NCBI RefSeq assembly: GCF_006443685.1
Contig: NZ_VFYP01000001.1
Span: 2,232,001 to 2,296,000 of the forward strand
Direction of reading: 5' to 3'
DNA from: Rhizobium glycinendophyticum
Lineage (GTDB): Bacteria; Pseudomonadota; Alphaproteobacteria; Rhizobiales; Rhizobiaceae
Length of the DNA stretch: 64,000 bases
Made by a program: the position numbers and the translations under genes
The notes under the pieces: model-generated
The model's database searches: none
What the model was told of the DNA's origin: nothing
Seen by the model: only the letters and a program-made list of their open reading frames with translations
Shown here: piece by piece, positions 40,328-49,570 of the stretch
How the letters are laid out: every line of letters begins with the position of its first letter
How positions within the stretch are numbered: position 1 is the stretch's first letter

Positions 40328-41164
40328 TCAGGAAATTTCGGAGGAATAGCGCACGAAGGCAAAAGCCGATCCATCGGGTGACCAGTTCGGAACGTTGATC
40401 GACCCCTGACCGCCAAAGAATTCGAACAGCGTCTCGACATTTCCACCGTCGGCGTCCATCAGCCGAAGCCGGACCTGCTTGTCGCGCGGATGACCCGCCA
40501 CGTCGGCGTCGTAGGAAAGGAACAGAACCTTTTTGCCATCCGGCGACGGATGCGGGAACCAGTCGCCATAACCGTCTGCGGTCAGGCGCTGCAGATCGCT
40601 GCCATCGGTCCGCATACGCCAAATCTGCATCGTGCCCGTGCGGCTGGAGTTGAAATAGATCCACTGCCCGTCAGGCGAATAGTCGGGACCGTCGTTATGG
40701 CCCTCACCATGGGTCAATCGTTTCTCAGGCCCACCCTTGGTCGAGATCGTGTAGATGTCGAAAACGCCGTTCCGGTCGCCGCAATAGGCAAGCTCCTTCC
40801 CGTCCGGGGACCAGCCATGCCAGTAGGACGGCATTTTATCGGTCACCTGACGCGGCTCCTCATCTCCATCGCCGAGCAGATAGATGCACGACTTGCCGAA
40901 GAGCGTATGGTCGGAAAACGCGATCGACGCGCCATCGGGTGAAATGCCGTGATCATTGTTAAGACGGACGGCAAAGCTAGTATCGATCAGTTCCGGCTCT
41001 GGATCGTCATCGTCAAGCGACAAAGCATAGAGAAGCCCATCGCCGTTGATGAGAAGAAACTCGCCGTCACGCGACCAGTTCGGCGCCTCGACGAGATCCT
41101 CCGTCTGCCAAACGACCTCGCACTCGCGTGCCGTCATGTCATAGATTTCAACGGAACTGCGCAT
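40328..41164 (-). CDS. TolB-like beta-propeller protein
   Basis: A 278-residue protein built of PD40/WD40-like repeats: six S-[PR]-D-G turns are visible, as in ISPDGASIAFSD, WSPDGKELAYCG, YSPDGQWIYFNS and PSPDGKKVLFLS. Unlike TolB of the Tol-Pal system it has no signal peptide and lacks the N-terminal TolB domain, so it is probably cytoplasmic and of unknown role. Its ATG has AGGAG eight bases upstream. It lies 31 bp after nadE on the same strand. Confidence 0.82.
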   Translation of the reverse strand: MRSSVEIYDMTARECEVVWQTEDLVEAPNWSRDGEFLLINGDGLLYALSLDDDDPEPELIDTSFAVRLNNDHGISPDGASIAFSDHTLFGKSCIYLLGDGDEEPRQVTDKMPSYWHGWSPDGKELAYCGDRNGVFDIYTISTKGGPEKRLTHGEGHNDGPDYSPDGQWIYFNSSRTGTMQIWRMRTDGSDLQRLTADGYGDWFPHPSPDGKKVLFLSYDADVAGHPRDKQVRLRLMDADGGNVETLFEFFGGQGSINVPNWSPDGSAFAFVRYSSEIS

Positions 41165-41194
41165 TGTCGAATTCTCCTGGCCGTCTGGGACCGC

Positions 41195-42874
41195 TCAGCG
41201 ATCCCGGAAACGGTTTGTAATCGGATAGCGGCGATCGCGCCCGAAATTCTTCTTGGTGATCTTCACCCCCGGTGCCGACTGACGTCGCTTGTATTCGGCG
41301 AGGTACAGCAGATGTTCGACCCGGTGAACGGTTGCGACGTCATGGCCACGCGCGATGATTTCGTCGACACCCAATTCCTTCTCGACAAGGCATTCCAGGA
41401 TGTCGTCGAGCACCGGATAGGGCGGCAGGGAATCCTGGTCGGTCTGGTTGGGGCGCAGTTCGGCTGATGGCGCCTTGGACAGGATATTGGCCGGAATGAC
41501 CTCGCCAGACGGGCCGAGAGCGCCCGGCGGCACATGCGCGTTGCGCCATGCCGACAGACCATAGACCTGCATCTTGTATAGGTCCTTGATCGGATTGAAG
41601 CCACCATTCATGTCGCCGTAAAGCGTGGCATAACCCACCGACATTTCCGACTTGTTACCCGTCGTCACGACCATCGATCCGAACTTGTTGGAAACGGCCA
41701 TCAGGATCGTGCCGCGGGTACGGCTCTGCAGATTTTCTTCCGTAATCCCGCTCTCGGTTCCCTCGAACATCTCGGAGAGGCTTGAGAGAAAACCCTCGAC
41801 CGGATCGGAAATGGGCACAATGTCGTAGTTGCAGCCGAGGGCTTTGGCACAGGCCGCAGCATCGGAGAAGCTTTCTTCGGAGGTATAACGATAGGGCAGC
41901 ATCAGCGTGCGCACCCGCTCCTCGCCAAGCGCGTCGACGGCAATGGCAGCACAGAGCGCGGAGTCGATCCCCCCCGACAGGCCGAGCACCACACTCTTGA
42001 AGCCGTTCTTGTTGACGTAGTCGCGGAAGCCAAGCACGCAGGCCCGGTAGTCGGCCTCCTCGTGCTCGGGAGTGTGAGACATAGGACCGCCGTCACAGCG
42101 CCAGCCATTCGCCGTGCGCTTCCAGGTGGTCACCGCAAGCGTCTCTTCGAACTGGCTCATCTGGAAGGCGAGCGACTTGTCCCCGTTGAAGGCGAAGCTC
42201 GCGCCGTCGAACACCAGTTCATCCTGCCCGCCCAGTTGATTGGCGAAGATCAGCGGCAGCCCCGTCTCGATCACCTGGCGGAGCGCCACCTGATGGCGGA
42301 CATCGACCTTGCCGCGATAATAAGGCGAGCCATTGGGCACGAGGAGCAGTTCGGCCCCCGTTTCGGCCAGCGTCTCGCAAACGCCAAGATCGTTCCAGAT
42401 CTCCTCGCAGATCGGCACGCCGATCCGAACGCCCCGGAAGTTGACCGGACCCGGCATCTCGCCTTCCACGAAAACCCGTTTCTCGTCAAATTCGCCGTAG
42501 TTCGGCAGGTCGATCTTGTCGCGGAAGGCCAGGATCTTGCCGCCATCGACGATCGCAACGGAATTGTGCCGTCCCTTTTCACCCTGGCGCGGAAAGCCCA
42601 CGATGACACCAGGACCGCCGTCGGCGGTATCTGCGGCGAGTGCTTCGACAGCCTGCAAGCAAGCCTTGAGGAACGCAGGTTTCAGCACGAGGTCTTCAGG
42701 TGGATAGCCGGAAATGAACAGTTCGGTCAGCAGCAGCAGTTCAGCACCTTGCGCGGCCGCTTCCGCCCGGGCCGCCCGGGCCTTCCCCAGATTGCCGACG
42801 ACATCGCCGACCGTGGGATTGAATTGCGCAACGGCAATGCGCAGGACGTCAGTCATTTTCAGTTCTTCGCTCAT
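41195..42874 (-). CDS. nadE: Glutamine-dependent NAD+ synthase
   Basis: A 559-residue two-domain enzyme amidating deamido-NAD. The N-terminal nitrilase-type glutaminase (about 7-265) shows the Glu-Lys-Cys triad in LLLLTELFISGYPPEDLV, KIDLPNYGEFDEKRVF and GVPICEEIWND. The C-terminal synthetase (about 285-555) has the SGGIDSALCAAIA P-loop. ATG at 42874; a second ATG six codons on (MTDVLRIAVAQFNP) is also possible. A 35-bp imperfect palindrome lies 25 bp upstream. Confidence 0.95.
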   Translation of the reverse strand: MSEELKMTDVLRIAVAQFNPTVGDVVGNLGKARAARAEAAAQGAELLLLTELFISGYPPEDLVLKPAFLKACLQAVEALAADTADGGPGVIVGFPRQGEKGRHNSVAIVDGGKILAFRDKIDLPNYGEFDEKRVFVEGEMPGPVNFRGVRIGVPICEEIWNDLGVCETLAETGAELLLVPNGSPYYRGKVDVRHQVALRQVIETGLPLIFANQLGGQDELVFDGASFAFNGDKSLAFQMSQFEETLAVTTWKRTANGWRCDGGPMSHTPEHEEADYRACVLGFRDYVNKNGFKSVVLGLSGGIDSALCAAIAVDALGEERVRTLMLPYRYTSEESFSDAAACAKALGCNYDIVPISDPVEGFLSSLSEMFEGTESGITEENLQSRTRGTILMAVSNKFGSMVVTTGNKSEMSVGYATLYGDMNGGFNPIKDLYKMQVYGLSAWRNAHVPPGALGPSGEVIPANILSKAPSAELRPNQTDQDSLPPYPVLDDILECLVEKELGVDEIIARGHDVATVHRVEHLLYLAEYKRRQSAPGVKITKKNFGRDRRYPITNRFRDR

Positions 42875-42898
42875 GGTCTCGATTTAACGTTATGCCAG

Positions 42899-42933
42899 GC
42901 GAACATCAACGGCGCTGCGCCGTCGTTGTTCGC
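42899..42933. promoter_or_regulatory. Large dyad upstream of nadE
   Basis: Two 17-base arms around a single base (42899-42915 and 42917-42933) match at 15 of 17 positions (GCGAACATCAACGGCGC against the complement of the other arm). It is 25 bp before the nadE start and 133 bp before the divergent LTA-synthase-like gene. It could be an operator or an RNA hairpin in the nadE leader. Confidence 0.4.
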
Positions 42934-42997
42934 ACTGTCTGAAAAAACGACGGATTTCCTAGGGGAACACAGAGGCTTATCGCTTGGTTCATGTAGC

Positions 42998-43030
42998 ATT
43001 CATGACCGTTATGTGACAGCTATGCGACAG
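42998..43030. promoter_or_regulatory. Three 11-bp repeats resembling a Pho box
   Basis: Units at 42998-43008, 43009-43019 and 43020-43030 share the pattern TATGNGACAG (the first is the most diverged). On the minus strand the best two read CTGTCGCAT and CTGTCACAT with 11-bp periodicity, as in rhizobial PhoB sites. They end 36 bp before the GTG start of the LTA-synthase-like gene. The orientation is opposite to that gene, which weakens the assignment. Confidence 0.4.
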
Positions 43031-43065
43031 TTTTAATACTCCTACCAGATCCGCCGGAGAAAGAC

Positions 43066-44997
43066 GTGGCCGACAACAGTTCGAAATCGGTAATCGCCAG
43101 TATGTTCCCGGCCATCGGCAGATCCGGCGATGCATCGTTCGAGAATGCCAAGGTGCTGCAGGTCGTTCTGCAGGTTCTGACAACGGGCTTGATTGCCTTG
43201 CTTACAGTCGTGGCGAGCGAATGGCTTGCTCGTGGCACCTTCGTCGATATCGGCGACTATATGACGTCCACCAGCCGCGCGGGTATGGTCGCAGTCGGCA
43301 TCGTCTTCTTACTGTTGCTCTTCATGGACGCGCTTGTCGGCCGGGCGCATCAGTCCTCGGTCCTGCTTGTTCCCTTGGCCCTGCTGCCCGCATTCTTCTC
43401 CGGCCAGAAGCAACTCTACCTGTCCGACCCGCTCTATCCGAGTGACCTTCTTTTCGGCCGACAGATCATGGAACTGCTGCCTGTGATGGTCGCAGCCCAG
43501 CCGCTGACGGCGCTTGCCGTCGCTGCTGCGACAATCGCGATCACCGCCATCCTCGGCATCTTGATCTACAAGAGCCGCAAACTCTTCGTGCGGATCAGCA
43601 TGCGCTCGCGCATCGCCCGGCTCGCCGTTTCGCTGCCGATCCTGGCTTCCTTTGTCTCGCTGATGGATCCGATGGCCTTCTCGGCGGTCCGGGATCGACT
43701 GAACATTGTCCCAATGATGTGGGACCAGAAGGAAAACTATCGCCATAACGGCTTCCTGATGGCTTTTGCCTTCAACGTGCCGATGGCCCGCATCAGCGCG
43801 CCGGACGGCTACAGCCAGCCCGCCATTACCGACATCCCGTCTGATCGGGTGCCGGCGTCCTTCTACTCCGGTCGCCAGGCTGATGTGATCGTCGTGATGA
43901 GCGAGAGCCTCTGGGATCCCACACGCCTCACCAGCGTACGCTATTCGCAAGACCCGATGCCGACGATCCGGTCGGTGGCATCAGGCAACATGTTCTCCCC
44001 CGAATTCGGTGGCATGACCGCCAATGTCGAGTTCGAGGCCCTCACCGGCTTCTCCAACGCCTTCCTGCCCTATGGCAGCATCCCTTACCAGCAGTATATC
44101 CGCCGCCCTCTGCCGTCGCTCGCGACCTTCTTTGAATCGAAGGGCTATGTCACGAAGGCATTCCATCCGTTCCAGAGCTGGTTCTGGAACCGTCAGAATG
44201 TCTATCAGGCGCTCGGCTTCCAGCAGTTCCGCTCGGAAGAGAACATGCCTGCCATGGACAAGCGCGGCATCTTCGCCTCCGATGACGCGCTGACGCGCTA
44301 CATCATCAAGGAAGCGGACAATACCGCGCAGCCTTTCTTCTTCTTCGCAGTGACTCTACAGGGTCATGGCCCCTATGAAGAACACCGCTATGTCAAGAAC
44401 ACCGTGGAAGTCGATGCGCCGACGCTGTCCGACGCGCCGACCAAGACACTCGCAACCTATACCCAGGGCGTGAAGGAAGCGGACCAGAGCCTGAAGATGT
44501 TGATGGACTGGGCCAAGAAGCGCCAGCGCGAAACCATCATTGTCATGTTCGGCGACCATCTGCCACCGCTCGGCGAAGTCTACACCGAAAGCGGTTACAT
44601 GCCGAACGTGGTCGCGACCCGGAAGGCTTCGGTTCCGACGATGAAGCGCGAGCATGAAACCCCGCTCGTTGTCTGGTCGTCCAAACGCGGTGTGCAGAAG
44701 GACATCGGCTCTGTGAGCCCCTCGCAGCTGCCGCACGTGATCGTGCGTCTCGCCGGCTACCGGCACCCCTATTACACCGGAGTCTTGGGACGCGTGGCGG
44801 AACGATACACGGTGGTAGACCGCCACCAGCTGATTGGTCGGAATGCCAAGTCCCAGGCTGACTGGTCCATGGCCGGTGTCGTCGATCCGTTGATCCGCGA
44901 CTATCGCATGCTACAGCATGATGTCATGTTCGGCGAAGGCTACGGCCTTGGACGTTTCTTCCCCGAACAGGCATTGCGGCTTCAACCGAATAGCTGA
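43066..44997 (+). CDS. LTA synthase-like membrane phosphoglycerol/phosphoethanolamine transferase
   Basis: A 643-residue membrane enzyme of the LtaS/OpgB sulfatase-fold family. About five membrane helices occupy residues 25-215; the extracytoplasmic domain (about 250-600) has the metal and nucleophile motifs VVMSESLWDP, FGGMTANVEFEALTGFSN (the threonine nucleophile) and MFGDHLPPLGE. In Gram-negatives such enzymes decorate osmoregulated glucans or lipids; in rhizobia CgmB adds phosphoglycerol to cyclic beta-glucans, a plausible but unproven role here. The start is a GTG at 43066 with GGAGA six bases upstream. Confidence 0.85.
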   Translation: MADNSSKSVIASMFPAIGRSGDASFENAKVLQVVLQVLTTGLIALLTVVASEWLARGTFVDIGDYMTSTSRAGMVAVGIVFLLLLFMDALVGRAHQSSVLLVPLALLPAFFSGQKQLYLSDPLYPSDLLFGRQIMELLPVMVAAQPLTALAVAAATIAITAILGILIYKSRKLFVRISMRSRIARLAVSLPILASFVSLMDPMAFSAVRDRLNIVPMMWDQKENYRHNGFLMAFAFNVPMARISAPDGYSQPAITDIPSDRVPASFYSGRQADVIVVMSESLWDPTRLTSVRYSQDPMPTIRSVASGNMFSPEFGGMTANVEFEALTGFSNAFLPYGSIPYQQYIRRPLPSLATFFESKGYVTKAFHPFQSWFWNRQNVYQALGFQQFRSEENMPAMDKRGIFASDDALTRYIIKEADNTAQPFFFFAVTLQGHGPYEEHRYVKNTVEVDAPTLSDAPTKTLATYTQGVKEADQSLKMLMDWAKKRQRETIIVMFGDHLPPLGEVYTESGYMPNVVATRKASVPTMKREHETPLVVWSSKRGVQKDIGSVSPSQLPHVIVRLAGYRHPYYTGVLGRVAERYTVVDRHQLIGRNAKSQADWSMAGVVDPLIRDYRMLQHDVMFGEGYGLGRFFPEQALRLQPNS

Positions 44998-45209
44998 GAT
45001 GCGCAGAACCGTGTCCCGTCAAGAAGTTGCCGGTATCGTCTATTTGAATGCCGCGATATCTTGCGGCATCCCTTAAATTCCGGCATAGACTTTTTTTGTT
45101 CAGTCATTTGTTGCGCTTGACAGCATTCCACCTGTCCGCGGCGCTTCTCCTTGACCGGGCAAACGCTTTTGTTAATGCGACAGTCAATAATGTGAAGCAG
45201 AGCTGTGCC

Positions 45210-46103
45210 ATGCCGCCAATGACGCGTGCTGAAATCGCGGCCCATCCGCTTTTCCCCTCGATCGAGAAACAGATCGCCAAACATCTGATTGGCATTCACC
45301 TGCGCACGCCACGCATGTCGCGCCTCAAGGCGTCGCACCGAAAGTGGCTGATGACGCAGTCACTGTTTGCGCTGGCATTGCGACGGAGGCCTGATGATCC
45401 TCTGTCTGGCTTGACTGCAACACGCTTTGTCGAAACCGTCATGAGACTGGGTGCGGCAAGCCGCAACACGGCAACCGGCTATCTCGCCGAACTTGTCGCC
45501 TACAAATTTCTTCGGGACGTGCCAGATGTACCGGACAGACGCGTGCGCGTGCTCGAGGCAACCGAACTGAGCCTTGGCGGCATGCGCAGCTGGTTCAATG
45601 GACACATGGCCTGCCTTGATCGCATCGATGGCGGCAATCGGGAACAGATGTCGATCGACCATGAAGCAATCTTCGTCATCGCCCAACCCCTCGCCGCTGA
45701 CATGCTGGTCGACGATCCCCTCTGGCGGGATCCGCCGGATTCGATCGGCCATTTCCTGTGGTCGGACCTCGGCGGCATGATCCTGCACGATCTGATCGCC
45801 CGCCTCGACCAGGTCGATCGCGAAGCACCTCGTGTCCTCGCCGGTCCGGTTACGCTGGCAGAACTGAGCGAGATCTATCAGGTCTCCGCGACCAATCTGA
45901 AGCGCATGTTCAAGAAGGCGGAGACGGACGGACTCCTGGGTTGGGAACACCCTCGCCGCCGCGGCAGTCTCTGGCTGAGCCAGGGATTCCTTGACGATTA
46001 CTTCACGTGGCAGTCTGCCAAGTTTGCAGCACTGGAACTTGCGTACCACCAGGCCTGCCTTGAGCTTGGGCTGAATGCCACGAAAGACGTGGTCGCCGCC
46101 TGA
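45210..46103 (+). CDS. Unknown protein with a possible winged-helix C-terminus
   Basis: A 297-residue protein I cannot assign. The open frame starts at 45048, but I prefer the ATG at 45210 (MPPMTRAEIAAHPLFPSIEKQI), since the earlier part reads like untranslated AT-rich leader; a third ATG follows three codons later. The segment TLAELSEIYQVSATNLKRMFKKAETDGLLGWEHPRRRGSLWLS (about 215-260) resembles a winged-helix DNA-binding unit, suggesting a transcription factor. There is no signal peptide. Proteins of this look occur in rhizobia, but I know no function. Confidence 0.6.
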   Translation: MPPMTRAEIAAHPLFPSIEKQIAKHLIGIHLRTPRMSRLKASHRKWLMTQSLFALALRRRPDDPLSGLTATRFVETVMRLGAASRNTATGYLAELVAYKFLRDVPDVPDRRVRVLEATELSLGGMRSWFNGHMACLDRIDGGNREQMSIDHEAIFVIAQPLAADMLVDDPLWRDPPDSIGHFLWSDLGGMILHDLIARLDQVDREAPRVLAGPVTLAELSEIYQVSATNLKRMFKKAETDGLLGWEHPRRRGSLWLSQGFLDDYFTWQSAKFAALELAYHQACLELGLNATKDVVAA

Positions 46104-46119
46104 TGGGAAGCGCAATCCA

Positions 46120-46518
46120 TCAGCTCTGGCTTGCGGCGAACTGCGGCAGCCCATCCGTGATCTCATAGAAATCACCCTTGTCAGCGCAGTAGATATGATA
46201 GCCGCCAGTGAGCCCTGTCGGGCTATCGAACAGACCTGCCATCAGCGCAATCGTGTTCTCACGGTCACCTTTCCAGTACAAGGCTGATCCGCAGATCCGG
46301 CAGAAACCCCGGTCCGCCTCGGAGCTCGCGCGGTAGCGGCTGATATTCTCTTGGCCGGTGATGGAAACACTGTCTACAGGTGCATTGGTCGTGGCGTAAT
46401 AGAGCCCCGTCTGCCGGCGGCACTGGGTGCAGTGGCAATAGCCCACCGGCCCGAGCTCGCCTGCGACCGTAATGGTTACCGCGCCGCAGAGGCACTTGCC
46501 CGAAAGCTTCTCTGTCAT
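46120..46518 (-). CDS. GFA family protein (CENP-V/GFA zinc fold)
   Basis: A 132-residue zinc protein. Ligand motifs are GKCLCGAVTI, YCHCTQCRRQTG and FCRICGSALYW. The family includes glutathione-dependent formaldehyde-activating enzyme, but most members have unproven activity. The ATG at 46518 (MTEKLSGKCLCG) begins the domain; the upstream frame continues 34 codons without similarity. It lies downstream of the DAHP synthase gene with a hairpin between, and is convergent with the unknown gene at 45210. Confidence 0.88.
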   Translation of the reverse strand: MTEKLSGKCLCGAVTITVAGELGPVGYCHCTQCRRQTGLYYATTNAPVDSVSITGQENISRYRASSEADRGFCRICGSALYWKGDRENTIALMAGLFDSPTGLTGGYHIYCADKGDFYEITDGLPQFAASQS

Positions 46519-46548
46519 GTCGCCCGCTCTCCTTGTCCAAAACGACTT

Positions 46549-46575
46549 CGGGCGAGCTTCGTCGAAGCCCGCCCG
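46549..46575 (-). terminator. Hairpin downstream of the DAHP synthase gene
   Basis: CGGGCG-A-GCTTCG / CGAAGC-C-CGCCCG pairs at 12 positions with one mismatch. On the minus strand it begins 31 bp after the synthase stop and is followed by AAGTCGTTTT, a weak T tract. Confidence 0.5.
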
Positions 46576-46606
46576 ATCGTCAAACTCGGAAAACTGAAAC
46601 TTTGTT

Positions 46607-47983
46607 TCAGCCGTTCGCAACCATCATGCGCTTTTCGTCGCGACCGCCCTTCATCCGCTCGGCGAGCAGGAAGGCCAGTTCCAGCGCCTGGTCGGCATTG
46701 AGACGCGGGTCGCAATGGGTATGGTAGCGATCCTGCAGATCCTCGGCCGACACGGCGCGGGCACCACCGGTGCACTCCGTCACGTCCTTGCCGGTCATCT
46801 CGATATGGATGCCGCCCGGATGCGAACCTTCGGCGCGATGGATCTGGAAGAAGCTTTCGACTTCCGACAGCACCCGCTCGAACGGACGGGTCTTGTAGTT
46901 GTTGAGCGTGATCGTGTTGCCGTGCATCGGATCGCAAGACCAGACGACCTTGCGGCCCTCGCGCTCGACCGCGCGGATAAGACGCGGCAAATGCTCGGCA
47001 ACCTTGTCGTGACCGAAGCGGCAGATGAGGGTTAGACGCCCAGCTTCGTTCTGCGGGTTCAGGATGTCGATCAGGTTCAAGAGATCGTCTGCCTGCAGCG
47101 ACGGGCCGCATTTCAGACCGATCGGGTTCTTGATCCCGCGGCAATATTCCAGATGCGCATGATCGGCCTGACGGGTCCGGTCGCCGATCCAGATCATATG
47201 GCCGGACGTGGCATACCAGTCACCGGAGGTGGAATCGACGCGGGTCAGCGCCTCTTCATAACCGAGAAGCAGCGCCTCATGGCTGGTGAAGAAATCGGTT
47301 TCGCGCAGGCTCGGATTGTTGTCCGAAGTGATACCGATGGCCTTCATGAAGTCCATGGTCTCGGAAATGCGATCCGCGAGCTTGCGGTAGCGCTCGGCCT
47401 GGGGTGAATCCTTGATGAAGCCGAGCATCCACTGGTGCACGTTGTCGAGGTTGGCATAGCCACCCATCGCGAATGCGCGCAAGAGGTTCAGGGTCGCGGC
47501 CGACTGGCGATAGGCCATCAGCTGGCGTTCCGGGTTCGGAATGCGCGCATCTTCGGTGAATTCGATACCGTTGATGATGTCGCCGCGATAGCTCGGCAGC
47601 TCCACATCACCGATCTTCTCCATGTCCGACGAACGCGGCTTGGCGAACTGACCGGCAATACGTCCGACCTTGACCACCGGCAGCTGTGCACCGAAGGTCA
47701 GCACGACGGCCATCTGCAGGAAGGCGCGGAAGAAGTCGCGGATGTTGTCGGCACCATGCTCGGCGAAGCTCTCGGCACAGTCGCCACCCTGCAACAGGAA
47801 GGCATTGCCTTCCGCGACCTGGGCAAGCGACTTCTTCAGGCGACGGGCTTCGCCCGCAAAGACCAGCGGCGGATAGGATGCGAGCTGCTCTTCGGCAGCC
47901 TTCAATGCATTCTGGTCCGGATAGGCCGGAACCTGCTTGATCGGCTTCTGCCGCCAGCTGCTCGGGGTCCAATTCTGCGCCAT
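46607..47983 (-). CDS. aroG: Class II 3-deoxy-7-phosphoheptulonate (DAHP) synthase
   Basis: A 458-residue plant-type (class II) DAHP synthase, joining phosphoenolpyruvate and erythrose 4-phosphate in the first step of the shikimate pathway. Family stretches: [14 protein letters not shown] with the metal-binding cysteine, [50 protein letters not shown] and [10 protein letters not shown]. Length is typical. The ATG at 47983 ([15 protein letters not shown]) is the family start. The gene name aroG is used for class II enzymes in many rhizobia. Confidence 0.95.
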   Translation of the reverse strand: MAQNWTPSSWRQKPIKQVPAYPDQNALKAAEEQLASYPPLVFAGEARRLKKSLAQVAEGNAFLLQGGDCAESFAEHGADNIRDFFRAFLQMAVVLTFGAQLPVVKVGRIAGQFAKPRSSDMEKIGDVELPSYRGDIINGIEFTEDARIPNPERQLMAYRQSAATLNLLRAFAMGGYANLDNVHQWMLGFIKDSPQAERYRKLADRISETMDFMKAIGITSDNNPSLRETDFFTSHEALLLGYEEALTRVDSTSGDWYATSGHMIWIGDRTRQADHAHLEYCRGIKNPIGLKCGPSLQADDLLNLIDILNPQNEAGRLTLICRFGHDKVAEHLPRLIRAVEREGRKVVWSCDPMHGNTITLNNYKTRPFERVLSEVESFFQIHRAEGSHPGGIHIEMTGKDVTECTGGARAVSAEDLQDRYHTHCDPRLNADQALELAFLLAERMKGGRDEKRMMVANG

Positions 47984-48225
47984 TGTCGTCACCTGTCTCA
48001 TACTGGAACTGCGGCAACCTCCCGGCCGCAAGGGATGGGGGCTTATAAACGGTTATCTAAGGCTTGGAAAGCCGAAGTTTAAGGCCTTCGAACGGGATTG
48101 GAAGCACTGATCCCACACTCTCTGTCGCCTTTCAAACAGCGCGCGCCGCGATCCGCAACTCCTCGTCGCTTGCATTGACCTGGACGTAAACGTAAGATCA
48201 TTGGCATGGGCCAAGGAGGAGCCGC

Positions 48226-49098
48226 ATGACGGCACAACAAAGCGGGCAGCAAGCGGCAAAGCGCGAGTTCGTAATCACCACCTCGGACGGTTTTCCGATC
48301 GCCGCGACGCTTTTTGCCGGAACCGGCGACGGGCCGCTTGCGCTGATTTCCTCGGCCGCCGCCGTTCCACGCGGCTTCTATGCGCGCTTCGCACAGCACC
48401 TCGTCCAGGACCATGGCTTCCGCGCTGCGCTCACCTACGACTATCGGGGCGTCTCCGACTCCAGCCGGCCGCCAGGCTGGAGACGGCCGATGCTGATGCG
48501 CGACTGGGCGCATTTCGACATGCCTGCGGCTCTCAAGGCTCTGGACATGGAGGCACCAGGCCATCCCCTCGTCGGTGTGGGCCAGTCCTTCGGCGGGCAG
48601 GTGCTGGCGCTCGGTGGCGGCTCCGAACGGTTTCGACGCTACCTGATGGTGGCCACGATGACCGGCTATTGGGGCAATACGAAGCCTCGTTACCGGGTGT
48701 TCAGCCAGATGAATCTGGTCGGCGTGCCGCTTGCGTTGCTGCTCGGCAAGGTACCCGGCCAGATCGGGCTCGGACAGACACTGCCAGGCACCGTGTTTCG
48801 CGAATGGGCCCGCTGGGGGCGGCATCCGGAATATTTTTTTGCCGATCCCACCATGGATGCGGCCCGGCGCTTTGCAGAAGTCGAGACCCCGATACTCTCA
48901 CTCGGCATGACTGACGACCCCTGGGGTACGCCCAGGGCCCAGCACGCACTCATGAAATATTACCATCGTGCGCCCACGGAAATCCGCTGGCTGTCACCCG
49001 CGGAGGCTGGCGGTCCGATCGGACATCTCGGTTTCTTCCGCGCGCAATTCCGGGACACGCTCTGGCAAGCGCCGATCGAATGGCTGTTGCAGCCATAA
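48226..49098 (+). CDS. Alpha/beta hydrolase
   Basis: A 290-residue cytosolic alpha/beta-fold protein. The nucleophile elbow is GVGQSFGGQVLAL (Ser in GQSFG, near residue 125), a glycine-rich oxyanion segment is SSAAAVPRGFYARF, and a late histidine lies in GGPIGHLGFFR. The pattern YDYRGVSDSSRP fits the COG4757 hydrolase group. AAGGAGGA lies five bases before the ATG. Substrate unknown. Confidence 0.83.
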   Translation: MTAQQSGQQAAKREFVITTSDGFPIAATLFAGTGDGPLALISSAAAVPRGFYARFAQHLVQDHGFRAALTYDYRGVSDSSRPPGWRRPMLMRDWAHFDMPAALKALDMEAPGHPLVGVGQSFGGQVLALGGGSERFRRYLMVATMTGYWGNTKPRYRVFSQMNLVGVPLALLLGKVPGQIGLGQTLPGTVFREWARWGRHPEYFFADPTMDAARRFAEVETPILSLGMTDDPWGTPRAQHALMKYYHRAPTEIRWLSPAEAGGPIGHLGFFRAQFRDTLWQAPIEWLLQP

Positions 49099-49345
49099 TT
49101 GCTGCACTGCACCCCGGTTTCCCACAGTTTCCACAGCCCCCATATCACGGTCAGATGAGACGCGATCTTGCTCCCGGGGAGGTGCAGTCGCATCATCTCG
49201 GATCTCCGAAATACCGCGGCGCCGAAACGCTCTCGGCCCCTGCGGCCAGCTTCACACAAGCCTCACCGGTTACTCGCCTTGGTGGGGGCAGTGCAGTGAG
49301 TTGGGAAGCCGTTGGTTTCTCGCGTTGATCATGAGGATCATGGTG

Positions 49346-49474
49346 ATGGCGTATGACTGGAGTGGCGTACAAACCCGTCGGAACCGCAGGCTGCGGTTCG
49401 TTCTATTGTCCCTGCTGGCGCTGGCCGTATTCACGGTCCCAATCGTCGCCACGGAATTCGCAAAGCATTTCTGA
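49346..49474 (+). CDS. Small single-span membrane protein
   Basis: A 42-residue frame beginning at the ATG at 49346 (MAYDWSGVQTRRNRRLRF). A basic stretch is followed by one membrane helix (FVLLSLLALAVFTVPIVATEF). Two in-frame ATGs lie up to five codons upstream (49331, 49340). The positive-inside pattern and the terminator 42 bp downstream favour a real gene, but there is no homology evidence. Much of this frame is open far upstream, so chance cannot be excluded. Confidence 0.4.
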   Translation: MAYDWSGVQTRRNRRLRFVLLSLLALAVFTVPIVATEFAKHF

Positions 49475-49515
49475 AAGCGCTTCAACCGGCGCCACCGCTG
49501 AAATCATCGCACTGG

Positions 49516-49562
49516 AAAAGGCCCGCCCCAATCTGTGCATCTGCAAAGAAGGGTGGGCCTTT
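49516..49562. terminator. Bidirectional hairpin before the 3' end of gor
   Basis: Arms AAGGCCCGCCC and GGGTGGGCCTT pair at 11 positions with one G-T, around a 21-base loop, and A/T tracts flank it. It lies eight bases past the gor stop on the minus strand and after the small membrane protein on the plus strand. Confidence 0.65.
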
Positions 49563-49570
49563 CCGCGTTT

